Below, piece after piece: positions 10,559 through 19,137 of a stretch of 40,601 nucleotides of DNA. The position numbers and the translations under genes are program-made. The notes beneath the pieces were generated by a model. The model was given only the letters and a program-made list of their open reading frames with translations, searched no databases and was not told where the DNA came from. Each line of letters begins with the position of its first letter. Within the stretch, counting starts at the first letter, position 1. This DNA is from an uncultured Fibrobacter sp. GTDB taxonomy: Bacteria; Fibrobacterota; Fibrobacteria; Fibrobacterales; Fibrobacteraceae. The stretch is from positions 1 to 40,601 of the forward strand of contig CAMIWK010000006.1 of NCBI GenBank assembly GCA_946402415.1, in the 5' to 3' direction.

Positions 10559-11467
10559 CTAGTCTCTTACAAGTCCATTATCCCTGTAGTAAGGCACGTC
10601 CTTCAGGACTTCCTCGATCCATGCCTGCTTCAGGGGGTTGTTCCGCCATTCCTCATGAAGGTTCCCTCGCTCCTTAGCCGGGTACATCTGGGCCACGGCA
10701 TCTTCCACCGTCTTCTCCTGGGCCAGGGTGGCCGCCAGCAGTGACGCCATCGTATAGACCTGCGAAAGCCCCTCCCCAGAATCCAAATTGAAATTCGAGG
10801 TATGGCGGATAATCGCCATCAGGAGTGCCGGATCCACATTCTCCTTCACAGAAGCTTCCATCGCAGGCAATCCGCACAACTGTTCTACGCTCCAGGGCGC
10901 CCCACGATAAACAAGTTCCAGCCGATGATTCTCTCCTCTGGAATCAATCTTCGCCATATAACGGGCGCCCAGCTTCTGCTGCAGCTTCCGCACAATCCGG
11001 ATTCCCCGATTCTTGAACTGCTTGTAACCGTCGAAAGAAATCCACAGGGTATCATCCAGACGTATGAGCCTGGGCAACGTAGGGCGCTGCACCTCTTCAT
11101 TATAGATTTCCAATACCGCCGGCAACCTGTACGCCAACTCCGGCATAGGACTTGTCAAGTCGCAGGAAGAATCCCTGGATATAAAATTCCCCGCCACAAG
11201 ATTTTCCACCATATCCCTGGAGTAGTCGCGAAACACCCGCCTAGAATCTTGATTCCCGCCAGACATACCACCCGGATACAGTGCATACCCAGCCACAATC
11301 AACGCCAAGAATACGGCAAGGACAAGCATCGCCCTACGCACCTTGCGATAATGCCAAGCTAGTTTTATCCAGGCTCGCCCCTTTGGGGTATGTCCCAAAT
11401 ACAGGGCCAGGAAAACCGTAATGGCAATCCAAATAATCGCTATAACTAACAGCGCCACGTCATCCAA
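10559..11467 (-). CDS. membrane-anchored lytic-transglycosylase-like protein with non-canonical active site
   Basis: Two N-terminal TM segments; C-terminal SLT-like segment VDPALLMAIIRHTSNFN...GLSQVY. An alternative GTG start at 11458 follows TATATT by 7 nt. Confidence 0.6.
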   Translation of the reverse strand: MDDVALLVIAIIWIAITVFLALYLGHTPKGRAWIKLAWHYRKVRRAMLVLAVFLALIVAGYALYPGGMSGGNQDSRRVFRDYSRDMVENLVAGNFISRDSSCDLTSPMPELAYRLPAVLEIYNEEVQRPTLPRLIRLDDTLWISFDGYKQFKNRGIRIVRKLQQKLGARYMAKIDSRGENHRLELVYRGAPWSVEQLCGLPAMEASVKENVDPALLMAIIRHTSNFNLDSGEGLSQVYTMASLLAATLAQEKTVEDAVAQMYPAKERGNLHEEWRNNPLKQAWIEEVLKDVPYYRDNGLVRD

Positions 11468-11488
11468 TATAATTTCTAATTTGGGGCT

Positions 11489-11872
11489 ATGCTGAATTCA
11501 CTGGACAATATCGTAATCATCGGGGACCGTATTCTCATAAAACCGCTGGAAGCCTCCAACAAGACCGGCAGCGGGCTCTACCTGCCCCCCAGCGTCAAGG
11601 AGCGAGACGCCGTTCATACGGGCCTGGTAGTCAAGGTGGGGCCAGGCTACCCCATTCCCGCATCCAAGGACCCCGATGACTTATTCAAGAACGAGTCTCA
11701 AGACCCCATCAGCTACGTGCCCCTCCAGGTCAAGGAAGGGGACGAGGCCCTGTACCTCCACGCCGGAGGCTATGAGCTGGAAATCAACAATGAACGCTAT
11801 ATCGTAGTAAACCAGGGGGCCATCCTCCTGGTGCTGCGAAATGAAATTCCCGACAGCGTCGATGGCCTGTAG
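11489..11872 (+). CDS. GroES/Cpn10-like co-chaperonin family protein
   Basis: GDRILIKPLEASNKTGSGLYLPPSVKE...GLVVKVGPG and ERYIVVNQGAILLVLRNE match the Cpn10 fold; ~25 aa insertion. Confidence 0.75.
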   Translation: MLNSLDNIVIIGDRILIKPLEASNKTGSGLYLPPSVKERDAVHTGLVVKVGPGYPIPASKDPDDLFKNESQDPISYVPLQVKEGDEALYLHAGGYELEINNERYIVVNQGAILLVLRNEIPDSVDGL

Positions 11873-11911
11873 GTAAAAGTGCCGAAGCTATGGCCCTAGG
11901 AAAAAACTCTA

Positions 11912-12787
11912 TCACTTACAAATAACCACTCGTGTTCCAATTTTCAGGATTGAAGGAACAACCGACATACGGATTGTTTCTCCAGCAAGCCCCCTTTGAA
12001 TGACCTTGCCATTCATATCAAATAAAAAAAAGGGGTTTCCACGCAGGGACTCGGGAATATGAGCTTTGCGATTTTCAAAATCAATGCTTACGTCCGTCTT
12101 TTTCGGCTGCTGGATCAAGATTGAGTTCGCTTGGGCACATTCAGCCCTTTCTGGCACACTATACGGATCTTCGCAATAAGTAGCGGGCTTGGATGAATAT
12201 TCAAGGCCGTTCGCTTCGCAGAATTCATCAATCCATTGTTTAAGTTGGCTAGGCGCATTATGCGCATAACTACAAACAATAAAATCATCTGTTTCCGTGC
12301 AGACATTCTTATCTTCAACAAATTTGTTTATCGCCGTAACAAATAATGTTGCCAGGCTATCGGCCTCTTCATAACTCAAGTTCAGCGTTCCGCATTGCCG
12401 CCAGTGAAGGAATTCTTCTTTAAAGACCGCACCTACACTATGAGATACACCTCTGTCGCTATGCAAACCCTTTAGCATTTCATAAGCATTATAGATGGAA
12501 AGAATGTTTCTTCCATTACTCTCATGTCTAAAAAGAAACACATTGGAATCAAGAAAAGCCTTTTCGCTTGACTCGACTTGTCGTTCTTTATTACATAGAT
12601 AACCATCAGCCAACGTTTCAGATACAGTATCATCAACAATTGTGGGTCCACCCCATAAAAAAGATGATGGGCCATACCAAATCGTTGAATCTTTGAAATA
12701 AATATCTATAGGATCCGGAAAATAACATAAGCCTTCTGCGAAAATTATCATCGGAACAAAGAAGATAAGGATTAAAAACTTTTTCAT
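11912..12787 (-). CDS. exported protein with Fibrobacter/T9SS-type C-terminal domain
   Basis: Signal peptide MKKFLILIFFVPMIIFAEG; C-terminus FFLFDMNGKVIQRGLAGETIRMSVVPSILKIGTRVVICK resembles sorting-type CTDs. Confidence 0.6.
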   Translation of the reverse strand: MKKFLILIFFVPMIIFAEGLCYFPDPIDIYFKDSTIWYGPSSFLWGGPTIVDDTVSETLADGYLCNKERQVESSEKAFLDSNVFLFRHESNGRNILSIYNAYEMLKGLHSDRGVSHSVGAVFKEEFLHWRQCGTLNLSYEEADSLATLFVTAINKFVEDKNVCTETDDFIVCSYAHNAPSQLKQWIDEFCEANGLEYSSKPATYCEDPYSVPERAECAQANSILIQQPKKTDVSIDFENRKAHIPESLRGNPFFLFDMNGKVIQRGLAGETIRMSVVPSILKIGTRVVICK

Positions 12788-12801
12788 ATTTTACAGTCTT
12801 C

Positions 12802-13474
12802 CTATTGTTGCGTATAAAGAGCATATCCTGATGGTTCTTGTTCCGGTTTAAAAGGAACTATTTCTAATTTCGATTGTTGATGTACTTCGATTTCATCAGC
12901 ATAGAACTGTCCAAACAAATCCTTTTTATGTGTTTGGCCCAACACTATTTTGGCATTAGGCGCAATAATCGTTCCACCCCAATTTGCATCAATGAATATT
13001 CTTTCTTTCCCGTAATAAAACAATCTGAAACCTTTTGCAAGTTCCCTTAAACCGATTTGATAATAAAGACAGAATTTCCCACGCCAAGCAGAGGGCTCAT
13101 ATTTCGCACTGTTTGACTAGGAGCATCAATTACCATATACCAAACAATTCTTCAACACTTAAATAATTGAACCCTGCTCCGACACCAGCACTAGCATAAT
13201 CGGTTACTGTATTTTTCGCTTCAACTTTCCACAGGTAGTTCCCTGCATCCAGAGCCACAGATTCTCCGCTTACAAAGAATTTTACCCTCGTACTATAAAG
13301 GGGTTCACCAGTTTCATTCCTTATCCTAAGACGAAGAACCATCAGGTTATTGGAATTAACCTGTTCGTCCATTGTTTCCACCGTTAAAGCAAAAACGTCG
13401 CAGGCGAACAAAAGGATAAAAACAATCTTTTCAAGAAAGGATTTCATGAGCAAATCGTTTAACTGAGCAAACAA
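12802..13474 (-). pseudogene. frameshifted remnant of an exported/surface protein
   Basis: Signal-peptide ORF (13130-13474) followed by a different-frame ORF open 12802-13116 (SNSAKYEPSAWRGKFCLYYQIGLREL...GGTIIAPNAKIVLGQ...FYADEIEVHQQSKLEIVPF) typical of Fibrobacter exported proteins. Confidence 0.6.
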
Positions 13475-13496
13475 GGCCCCAAAAGAGCTCTTTCTA

Positions 13497-14963
13497 TCAA
13501 GCGCCCTGACCGGCCAGCAGGTCGTGGGCTTCCTTGATTTTTCCGAGAATAACCTTGGTAGAATCGAACAGGGAACTTACCCGGTCCTGCAATTCCGTAA
13601 ACAATTCCTTATTGCAGAACAGGTCATCCTTGTAGCTCTTGATATTCGCAAAAACCGTCTTAAGCACCTGGAGACCCTTGGTCTCCCGTTCCACCACAGT
13701 CTGGATTTCTTGACGGATTTCGCCCATTTCCGCCTTCTTCCTTTCCATAATCTCAGGGTCGTTCTCCTTGAGGATATGGGTAGGCATCACGCCGAAATCC
13801 TCGTACTTCTCGTTTGCAGAAGGAATAGTATTCCTAGAAGACATGGTACGGATACCCGCTGACTTCACCGAAGAGGCCACCGATATGGTACAGCTGGATG
13901 TGCCATGGTAATTGCAGCGCACCCGACGTTCCTCATGCTTCAGCTCGTTGTACGGGAAAAAGTCCCCTTCGGTCTCGATATAGCGGAGCGGTGCATACAG
14001 GGGCACGTTCTCTCCCGCAATGGTAATGCGGTAGAACAGGCAAGGCTCATCGTTGAACATCTTGGTCTCGTACCGGTTATTGCTGCCCTTCAGCAACTTC
14101 TTGACGCGGAGCATCAGGTCCTCGGCATTGTAGGGCCGTTCCAGAATCTCGGGTGCATCCTTGAGAATCTGCTTCAGCACAATCTGCCTGTACTTATCCA
14201 TGATAATCTTATTGGACACCGACCTGGACCAGATAGGCAGCCCCAAGAAGAAGGTATCTTCCAGACGGGTTTCCGTACGTCCATTAAAGAAGGCCATAGC
14301 CTTCATGATGTTGGCAAGGGCAATCCATTTCCGCACAGAGACGTAAATCTTGTTCTCGTCACAGACATCCACTACGCCCGCAATAACTTTAAGGGAATCT
14401 TCGGAAAGAGCGACCTTCTTGATTTCTTCGTTCCACTGGGACCTCTCCTCGGCAGTAACGACCAGCCCCGGAGACACACGTGTACTGGTTACGTCGCCCT
14501 GGGTCTTCAGAAGTTCACAAAGGGCGTCAGAAGAAATATTCTCGGGCAGCACGATCGTCAGGGGAATGCTGTCGATAATTTCGCCACGACACAGGGCATC
14601 TTCGGGTCGCATATCCCCGGAAAAAATCAATGAGGCCTTGCCATGGTCTTCCAGGGCGATAGCGGCGTTATCCTTAATCTTCTCGTTCCTGGGATCGTAG
14701 GCAAGAAACTGGATAAAGTCGTAGCTAGACAGATTGTCCGGCATATCCTGCTCGCGAGAACCAATCTTCAGGGCCTTCGCATTCTTAAAAGCGGCAATCC
14801 ATCTCTCCAGAATCAGGGCCTTCCCCGAACCGGACCGACCATAAAGATAAAAGGGCTCCCCCAGCAAAGCGGCCAAAAAACCCAGCTGTATCTGGAATTC
14901 CCTCTCCGGGATACCCGCTACCAGGGATGCCATCAGTTCCGAAATTCTTTTTGTCAAAGTCAT
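13497..14963 (-). CDS. RavA/MoxR-like AAA+ protein with degenerate nucleotide-binding motifs
   Basis: N-terminal architecture PEREFQIQLGFLAALLGEPFYLYGRSGSGKALI and RKWIALANIMKAMAFFNGRTE resemble RavA; Walker motifs are non-canonical. Confidence 0.65.
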   Translation of the reverse strand: MTLTKRISELMASLVAGIPEREFQIQLGFLAALLGEPFYLYGRSGSGKALILERWIAAFKNAKALKIGSREQDMPDNLSSYDFIQFLAYDPRNEKIKDNAAIALEDHGKASLIFSGDMRPEDALCRGEIIDSIPLTIVLPENISSDALCELLKTQGDVTSTRVSPGLVVTAEERSQWNEEIKKVALSEDSLKVIAGVVDVCDENKIYVSVRKWIALANIMKAMAFFNGRTETRLEDTFFLGLPIWSRSVSNKIIMDKYRQIVLKQILKDAPEILERPYNAEDLMLRVKKLLKGSNNRYETKMFNDEPCLFYRITIAGENVPLYAPLRYIETEGDFFPYNELKHEERRVRCNYHGTSSCTISVASSVKSAGIRTMSSRNTIPSANEKYEDFGVMPTHILKENDPEIMERKKAEMGEIRQEIQTVVERETKGLQVLKTVFANIKSYKDDLFCNKELFTELQDRVSSLFDSTKVILGKIKEAHDLLAGQGA

Positions 14964-15044
14964 ATTTTCACCTCTTCTAAAGGTAAAATTAGTAAATAAG
15001 ATTTTGAAAAAATGGAAAGGAGGCTAATCCGCAAAAAAAAAATA

Positions 15045-15050
15045 TATATT
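15045..15050 (+). promoter_or_regulatory. candidate -10 element TATATT for the FISUMP gene, preceded by an A10 run
   Basis: GCAAAAAAAAAATATATATT upstream of GAGGTG SD-like sequence and ATG 15092. Confidence 0.4.
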
Positions 15051-15091
15051 AAAGGGCAAAGACCGGGAAATTTCAAAAGAGAGGTGAAATT

Positions 15092-17068
15092 ATGCGCTCA
15101 TGCCCCCCCCCCCCCCGCAAAAGTAGGATTTCACGACATCTACTAATTGCTTTCATCTCCGCCATCTATGCATCTTGTGATTCTGACTCTGTTTCAGCTC
15201 AAGAAGAGGTTGTTTCCTCAGATTCACAGACCGAAATTTCTCTTTGTTCTAGTTCCAAACATAGTTCCAGCACAAGTTCTGACACTCGTAGTGGCGACAG
15301 TTCATCAGCCGAGTCGCCATCTAGCGTCAATTCATCATCGGATTCTACTGCTTCATCCAATTCATCATCAGATTCTACGCCTATTTCCAGTTCATCATCA
15401 AGTACGACATCATCAGCATCTTCCAACTCCAACTATCAAAAGCCCACTGTTTCACCAACCTGTGAATCTCCTGTAAGCACAGTAACAATGGCGGAACCCC
15501 TTAGAACGTGGGGTTATTTCGGGTATGTTCTCCCACTGAAAGTTTCTTCTGGCACAACCCAAACACTGTCTCTTGGATTTAAGGAAAAAACCACCAACAT
15601 TTCCGGTCCTACCAGTTGGAATAAATTCAGCGTTATGATTGCCAAGAAAAGCGATACAGAGGGCTGGGAAAAGGGAACGGAATTATTCTCCAAAGACGTT
15701 ATGGCCGCTCCTAACGGGATGGTGACCACAATGGGGCACTACGCCCCATTCACCTTTGACATCGAAAATTCCTGGCTTGCCGCCCCCGGGATGGCAGGCA
15801 GCCTAGTCGATGTTGTTGTACAATTCTATGCGCCAGGGGTCTATAGCGATTCATCGGGAACCGGTCTAGATTACTACTCCATTCCCAAAACTGGGGCTTT
15901 GTCTCTTTACTACGGATATACCGATGAAGACTGTTTCGCTGTACGTTACGGCACACTGACAGATGCAAGAGACAACCATACCTACAAAACCTTGGATATC
16001 GGAGGCCGGACTTGGATGGCCGAGAACTTGAATTACCAAACAGCCAACTCCTGGTGTGGTGGCGGAACCGGTACCATAGAAGGAGACTGCTCTAAATATG
16101 GAAGGCTATATTCCTGGGAAGCTACCAAGAACGCTTGTCCAGACGGATGGCATTTACCAATACAACAAGAGTGGAACGACCTTATCAAAGCCGTTGGCGA
16201 AAGTCCGAACTCAGGAAAAGTTTTGCGTTCTGTCAGCGGGTGGAGTGATGATGGATACGCCACAGATGAATACGGCTTCACTGTTCTTCCGGCAGGCGGA
16301 CGCTCTGGAACGGGCGAGTTTTCGGGATTGGGTGATAACGCTAAGTTTTGGACCGGAACATCATCCACGGACAGCGTACTAATTGAGCGGCTTAGAGAAT
16401 CTTCATCTACGGTTGAGGAAGTAATTGTCGCCCGTTCGTATAACTCGGCATTTTCTGTACGTTGCATTCAAGACACAACCACATTCGTACCTGCAGAGCC
16501 CCCATCCCACAAGTACGACTGCAACGTTTACAACTGTATTCCCACGTACTTCTTGAACCAGCAAATGGTTGCCGAAGGTAAGTATGGAGAGCTATTGGAT
16601 GAACGCGACAACAGCGTGTACAGAACCATTAAAATTGGCGACCAGAACTGGATGGCCCAAGACCTTTATTACGATGATCAATGGGCATACAGTCCATCAT
16701 GCGCGTTCTATGATGGAAAGTCGAACTGCATTATGTACGTACGGAGATACAATGGGCATGCCATCTACTATGGTGTAAACTATTGCCCCAACGGGTGGCA
16801 TATTCCCTCCACCGAAGAATGGTATACCGTACAGGATGTCGACGGCTCTCTTAGATCAAATATGGGATGGGCAAAGGATGGCGGCGGTGACAATAGCCTA
16901 GGCCTTTCCATTAGCGGTGGCTTTGCCGAAAACAAATACTATTGGACTGCAGACCAATACGTTTCCGGATATTACTATACCGTTGAATTCTTCTACAATA
17001 TGGAATCAATGATACGCTCCAACCGAGATGTTGACAGCGGCGTCAGCATCCGATGCGTCGAAGATTGA
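15092..17068 (+). CDS. FISUMP-domain lipoprotein with Ser-rich linker, two FISUMP domains
   Basis: Lipoprotein-like signal HLLIAFISAIYASC; Ser-rich linker; repeats IGGRTWMAENLNY...CPDGWHLP...W and IGDQNWMAQDLYY...CPNGWHIPS...W ending SIRCVED. Confidence 0.88.
   Translation: MRSCPPPPRKSRISRHLLIAFISAIYASCDSDSVSAQEEVVSSDSQTEISLCSSSKHSSSTSSDTRSGDSSSAESPSSVNSSSDSTASSNSSSDSTPISSSSSSTTSSASSNSNYQKPTVSPTCESPVSTVTMAEPLRTWGYFGYVLPLKVSSGTTQTLSLGFKEKTTNISGPTSWNKFSVMIAKKSDTEGWEKGTELFSKDVMAAPNGMVTTMGHYAPFTFDIENSWLAAPGMAGSLVDVVVQFYAPGVYSDSSGTGLDYYSIPKTGALSLYYGYTDEDCFAVRYGTLTDARDNHTYKTLDIGGRTWMAENLNYQTANSWCGGGTGTIEGDCSKYGRLYSWEATKNACPDGWHLPIQQEWNDLIKAVGESPNSGKVLRSVSGWSDDGYATDEYGFTVLPAGGRSGTGEFSGLGDNAKFWTGTSSTDSVLIERLRESSSTVEEVIVARSYNSAFSVRCIQDTTTFVPAEPPSHKYDCNVYNCIPTYFLNQQMVAEGKYGELLDERDNSVYRTIKIGDQNWMAQDLYYDDQWAYSPSCAFYDGKSNCIMYVRRYNGHAIYYGVNYCPNGWHIPSTEEWYTVQDVDGSLRSNMGWAKDGGGDNSLGLSISGGFAENKYYWTADQYVSGYYYTVEFFYNMESMIRSNRDVDSGVSIRCVED
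15103..15116 (+). repeat. homopolymeric C14 tract inside the FISUMP gene
   Basis: Direct count: TG-CCCCCCCCCCCCCC-G, 11 nt after the A of ATG 15092. Confidence 0.95.
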
Positions 17069-17933
17069 TTATTTGAGGGGATTTCGGCCGCACTTTCTGC
17101 ACGCAGCGGTACACCCGGGGGCTATTCCGCAGGTCCGGTCCCAGCCGCATAAAGTCCTTTTCCGTCAACAGGACTGCGGGAGCGGTCTCCAGGATTATTT
17201 TTAGGGCCCTATCATAACGGCAGTCGTGATCTGGACGCACAACGGTCCGTTCCACCTTCACACCTAAATTTTCAAGATCCCGAAAGAATCGTTCTGGATT
17301 CCCGATGCCGCAAACGGCCCACATTCCAGAACCTACGTCGGATTTTCCGAGACCCGCCACATCCAACGTCTCGCCTACCCCGTTCACAATTTCTGCAATA
17401 GAAAACGTCACGTCAGGATTTTCACCGTCGCACCTTAAGACCAAATCCGACTGCGGATGGTCCTGCACAAGGCTACGGTTCGGGCCAGCGGGCCATAAGT
17501 CCCGCCACCTACGGGGAGGCGCCCCCCAGTCCAGCCGCACCGTAAACGCAGGCCGCAGGCGTGTGTCCTCGAAGCCGTCATCACAGATGATGTAGTCGAA
17601 CTGACTGTCCAATTCCCGAGCTGTGCGGTAACGATTCGATGTTGCCACCACCGTAGCCCAGGGCAATTTCGCTTTCAAGAGTTCAAGCTCATCCGTAGCC
17701 TCTGTGTGGCATAGAATTGCCACCTTCTTGTTTTTGTATAAACTAACGATATGATTGGCAAGCCAGATAACAAAAGGAGTCTTTCCGGCGCCACCTGTGA
17801 GGAAACTTCCCACCACAATCAACTTGGCATGGGTCAGGGGTTTACCCGGCCGGAGGAATAGCCAGTGATGAATTTTATAAAGGATTCTATAAATTAACGC
17901 GAGAAACACCAAGAATATCCTTTCATACGTCAT
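17043..17933 (-). CDS. lpxK: tetraacyldisaccharide 4'-kinase LpxK
   Basis: VGSFLTGGAGKTPFVIWLA, DDGFEDTRLRP, LLTEKDFMRLGP; start MTYERIF overlaps the aroC stop. Confidence 0.9.
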   Translation of the reverse strand: MTYERIFLVFLALIYRILYKIHHWLFLRPGKPLTHAKLIVVGSFLTGGAGKTPFVIWLANHIVSLYKNKKVAILCHTEATDELELLKAKLPWATVVATSNRYRTARELDSQFDYIICDDGFEDTRLRPAFTVRLDWGAPPRRWRDLWPAGPNRSLVQDHPQSDLVLRCDGENPDVTFSIAEIVNGVGETLDVAGLGKSDVGSGMWAVCGIGNPERFFRDLENLGVKVERTVVRPDHDCRYDRALKIILETAPAVLLTEKDFMRLGPDLRNSPRVYRCVQKVRPKSPQIINLRRIGC

Positions 17934-19047
17934 CCTCGAACGACTGAAAGGAGTGAGGGGATCCATACATTTCATTTCTCTTCTGCTGCAGGAACAGGTC
18001 CGCAAGCACCAGAGCCGCCATGCTCTCTACGATGACCGGCGCCCTCACGGCCACGCAAGGGTCGTGCCGACCCTTGGCAGCGAGGCTGCCATTTTCGCCT
18101 CCACGCCCAGCGGTCTTCTGCTCTTGCGAAATCGTGGCCGTGGGCTTGAAGGCCATGCGGCATACGATGTTCTCGCCGTTGCTGATTCCGCCCAAGCTTC
18201 CGCCTGCGTTGTTGGTGCGGGTCCTGTAGCGTTTTCCGTCAAAGAAAATCTCATCGTTGTGTTCGCTACCGTGCATGCGGGCCGCCTTGAAACCGCTGCC
18301 GATTTCAAAACCCTTGCAGGCCGGAATCGAAAGCATGGCCTGTGCCAGCAAAGCATCCAAGCGGTCGAACACGGGTTCGCCCAGACCTGCGGGCACGTTA
18401 CGCACCACAAGGCCAACGGTTCCGCCAACGCTGTCGCCGTTCTTCTTGGCCTCAAGAATTTCCTGTTCCATCTTGGCACTGGCAGCTGCATCGGGGCAGC
18501 GCACCAGCGAAGCTTCTACCATGTCGTGGTCCAGCGTATCAAGATCTACAGAGAGGCACTCTACTTCACCAACACTTTGAACCCATGACACAAATTCCGT
18601 ACCCGCGACCTGTTGCAAAAACTTACGGGCCACCACACCGGCAGCCACGCGACCGATGGTTTCGCGGGCAGAACTGCGTCCGCCACCGCGGTAATCCCTA
18701 AAGCCATACTTGATATCGTAGCACAAGTCTGCATGGCCAGGCCTGAACCATTTTTCGATGTCGGAGTAGTCACCGCTCCGCTGGTCCTCGTTAAAGACCA
18801 CGAAGGAGATAGGGGTGCCGGTGGTCTTGCCCTCGAACACACCACTCAGAATCTTGACCTGGTCCTTTTCGTCCCTGGCAGTGGTCAGCTTGCCCTGCCC
18901 TGGGCGCCTCCGGTCCAAAAAGGCCTGGACGTCGGCTTCGGAAAGGGGTATGCCGGCAGGGCAACCGTCCAGAACGGCCCCTACGGCAGGACCATGGGAT
19001 TCACCCCAGGTCGTGACAGAGAAAATCTTACCAAAAGTGCTAGACAT
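17923..19047 (-). CDS. aroC: chorismate synthase
   Basis: SSTFGKIFSVTTWGESHGPAVGAVLDGCPAG, RPGQGKLTTARDEKD, DYRGGGRSSARETIGRVAAG. Confidence 0.97.
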   Translation of the reverse strand: MSSTFGKIFSVTTWGESHGPAVGAVLDGCPAGIPLSEADVQAFLDRRRPGQGKLTTARDEKDQVKILSGVFEGKTTGTPISFVVFNEDQRSGDYSDIEKWFRPGHADLCYDIKYGFRDYRGGGRSSARETIGRVAAGVVARKFLQQVAGTEFVSWVQSVGEVECLSVDLDTLDHDMVEASLVRCPDAAASAKMEQEILEAKKNGDSVGGTVGLVVRNVPAGLGEPVFDRLDALLAQAMLSIPACKGFEIGSGFKAARMHGSEHNDEIFFDGKRYRTRTNNAGGSLGGISNGENIVCRMAFKPTATISQEQKTAGRGGENGSLAAKGRHDPCVAVRAPVIVESMAALVLADLFLQQKRNEMYGSPHSFQSFEDDV

Positions 19048-19137
19048 GCCCATAATATAGATAAAAAGCGCTAATTTCCGCCATTTTAGCACCCCTTTTA
19101 AAAGAGTTTACTATATTTTACAAAACTTCTAGGAGTT

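Noticed and set aside
15199-15432. Minus-strand acidic ORF (MELEDADDVVLDDELEIG...)
   Set aside because: Antisense of the Ser-rich repeat linker; composition fully explained by TCA/TCT repeats.
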